This document shows positions 61,936 through 64,000 of a stretch of 64,000 nt of DNA, in pieces. The stretch comes from Congeria kusceri (Eukaryota > Mollusca > Bivalvia > Myida > Dreissenidae), in assembly GCA_027627225.1 (NCBI GenBank), contig CM051029.1, positions 14,264,159 to 14,328,158 on the forward strand, read 5' to 3'. Positions within the stretch are counted from its first letter, which is position 1; each line of letters opens with the position of its first letter. Position numbers and translations under genes: made by a program. The notes below the pieces were generated by a model. The model did no database searches. It worked only from the letters and a program-made list of their open reading frames with translations, and was not told the DNA's origin.

Positions 61936-63308
61936 AAAGAATATATATGTTATGGATTTATATCCCTTGTATTACTCATTTCTTGAACATAATATCATTA
62001 ACATTGCTAAATGATATCACTTTTTGACCCTTTACAGGCATTTGCGAAATTAAATATGAGGAAATATTTACATGTTTGTCGATTTTATTCAGAATTAATT
62101 TTAAGCGCAACGATGAATTTCGGGCGAAGTAATATGGCTGTCAATATATTTAGGTCAGAAACTGTAAGGAAGGGAGTAAAGCTGCAATATTACGCGGCTT
62201 GAGAATGTGATGAACACAATCGGAAACTTGTCATTTTATACACGACTTTTTTAAACTCGCTTACTAAAACATTCTCCGATCTCGTATTATATTACAACTC
62301 TTACTAAATCCTATATATCCAGATTTGGGTTTAAATCAATTGTGCATTGTATTGATTAAAGTATGTGACTTATGTATCTAGATATATGTACGAGTTGATA
62401 AGGATGATACACAAATGACGTTGCCTTAACGAAATCGTAAATTCTCTATACATATATATACGACTACATAAACTAGAGAATGTCTTCAACGGAAATATCG
62501 GAACTTATCTAAATTTAAAATGATATCATGGTCGCGCGCATTATTCTTAAGTTGAGGAAATGGGTTGTAATTTAATTTTAGCACACAATCATGATGGTTG
62601 ATGTACGATTTATATCCTTTATACTAATTAATTACGTGTGTGGTATGCAACTGATAATACATTTAAAGAGAAAATCGAAACGATGTGATTCGCCGCTGTT
62701 TTTATTATTCGTAATTAATTTACTTGTAGATATCAATGTATTTAATTTTATTACATGTTAAACGTTTGTTTTGTTTTTCGTTGTTGTTGTTTTTCAATGA
62801 CTAGAACAACAATTATAAGTTTTCACTCTCTAATTGATATTTGAGCAAGAATGCGAGTGTATGTATTGCTTCGGCTAACTATTTATTTCGTTTCCGAATT
62901 GGAGTTACAATATTATCGGTCGCATGAAATTAGTTTGTGTTCAGGCAGTTTAATAGTACGTACACATGCGGCTGCCTAATCCCAGTGGAAAAAGTTATGT
63001 TTCAAATGTATTTAATCGGACGTTAAGCTTCGTCCCAGGAAACGAGCGTGGCAATTTATATTAGCCGTTACGGAAGCGAATACGAACGACTGGTGGTACA
63101 ACTGTTGATTGAACTTCAGAATAATCCCTAAATTATAATCCACTTAGCATTCATGTTACAAAAAACAACATTGTCTGCACTAGAATACCAATTTTAAACA
63201 TAGTCGATTCAGTATATCAGAATTTGCACATTTCATGAATGCTCGTTTGTCATAAAAAATAGTGCACACAATCAGCCTGAACAATGGTCAATAAATAGCG
63301 GTCGTAAC
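61936..63308. other. Intergenic AT-rich DNA
   Basis: Nothing supported. Confidence 0.4.
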
Positions 63309-63345
63309 ACACACACACACGCACACACACACACACACACGCACG

Positions 63346-63382
<37 letters not shown>
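63309..63382. repeat. (CA)n microsatellite
   Basis: CA dinucleotide run with a few CG interruptions. Confidence 0.95.
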
Positions 63383-63386
<4 letters not shown>

Positions 63387-63594
63387 GTGCATATACCGTC
63401 AAGTGACTACACAAGACATTAGACCATCAACTCACTACACGCCCTTATAATAGCTTTAAAACTAAAATAAATGCATTTTCGTATTTTTCGAAACTGATTG
63501 TTTGCGCTTGTAATAAGAAAATTTCAAAAATACCACTGGTAAAAAATGGACTTTCTGCATGAAATTCACTACTAGCATCTGACCACACACATTG

Positions 63595-63697
63595 AAATCA
63601 CTACATGAAAATACACACAGCGTACTCGCTACATCTGAAAATACACACAGGGTACTCGCTACATCTGAAAATACACACATGATACTCACTACATCTA
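63595..63697. repeat. 30-bp tandem repeat, about three units
   Basis: Units of CTACATCTGAAAATACACAC and GGTACTCG recur with few changes. Confidence 0.85.
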
Positions 63698-64000
63698 ACT
63701 TCTAGTTAAGCTGCGGATCACATTTGCCTTTATTTCGTGTTTGCAACCTTTCGGTGGTGATGCTCTACAGTTTGATTGTATTTCAGAAAGAAATTGCAAA
63801 GTGAAAAGCAAGGCATGAACCAATAAAGCTTCAAGTCATACATTTTCCTATAACGTCTTTATGAGTCCATAGACAAATGTTAATCAAACGAAAATCAAGC
63901 TCGTTTGTTATTAATAAGGAATTGGTTCCTTATTCCTTATTCAACACCGAAACAGGAATTGAAACTGTAGTGCACCAAGTACCTGTACTATATCGTTCCG
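63698..64000. other. AT-rich DNA at the right edge
   Basis: Nothing supported. Confidence 0.4.

Overview
This is intron-rich, AT-rich animal DNA without operons, most likely from a bivalve mollusc. The evidence is exon-by-exon GT-AG gene structure, long microsatellite and minisatellite tracts, and dispersed repeats (2936-3545, 24390-25240, 33205-33365, 59850-60075) of kinds I recognise from molluscan genomes. The species cannot be read from the window. Most real coding sequence here sits in short exons without their own ATG, so it was found by joining acceptor sites, open frame, domain motifs and donor sites.

The window is built around a cluster of transmembrane immunoglobulin-superfamily receptors. 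(1) 4388-10363 (+) is an apparently intact gene body: eight Ig-like exons, one fibronectin-III exon, one transmembrane exon and three cytoplasmic exons, almost all with phase-1 boundaries. This is the domain order of nephrin, but the tail carries an ITAM-spaced tyrosine pair (YETL-x7-YRSL) and a C-terminal YVNM. Its signal-peptide exon was not found. (2) 14496-15544 (-) is the 3' part of a second, opposite-strand receptor: stalk exon, transmembrane exon and a tail ending in a YINM motif. (3) 17548-21673 (+), perhaps reaching 23925, is a paralogue of gene 1 with an intact V-like Ig exon and intact transmembrane exon but stops, frameshifts, deletions and destroyed splice donors in between. (4) 42735-47423 (+) is a third copy with signal peptide and V-like exon intact, the central Ig exons missing, one Ig exon split by a 1.75-kb inverted-repeat transposon, and stops downstream.

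Between copies 2 and 3 lie two decayed C-type-lectin-like genes (36020-36990 and 40387-41428), so the locus mixes two recognition-receptor families. Other possible gene pieces are a terminal exon at 50835-50986, an isolated signal-peptide exon at 54090-54138, and a promoter-like triple CACGTG/ATTGG array followed by a splice donor at 57916-58122.

The rest is repeats and featureless AT-rich DNA: a 198-bp TA array, an 860-bp GTGA array, 36-bp and 39-bp minisatellites, TAG/TTA/CA microsatellites, a nested MITE with a second copy at 53054-53354, a repeat pair (22684-23670 and 58828-59135), and a tRNA-derived SINE-like head at 61805-61935.
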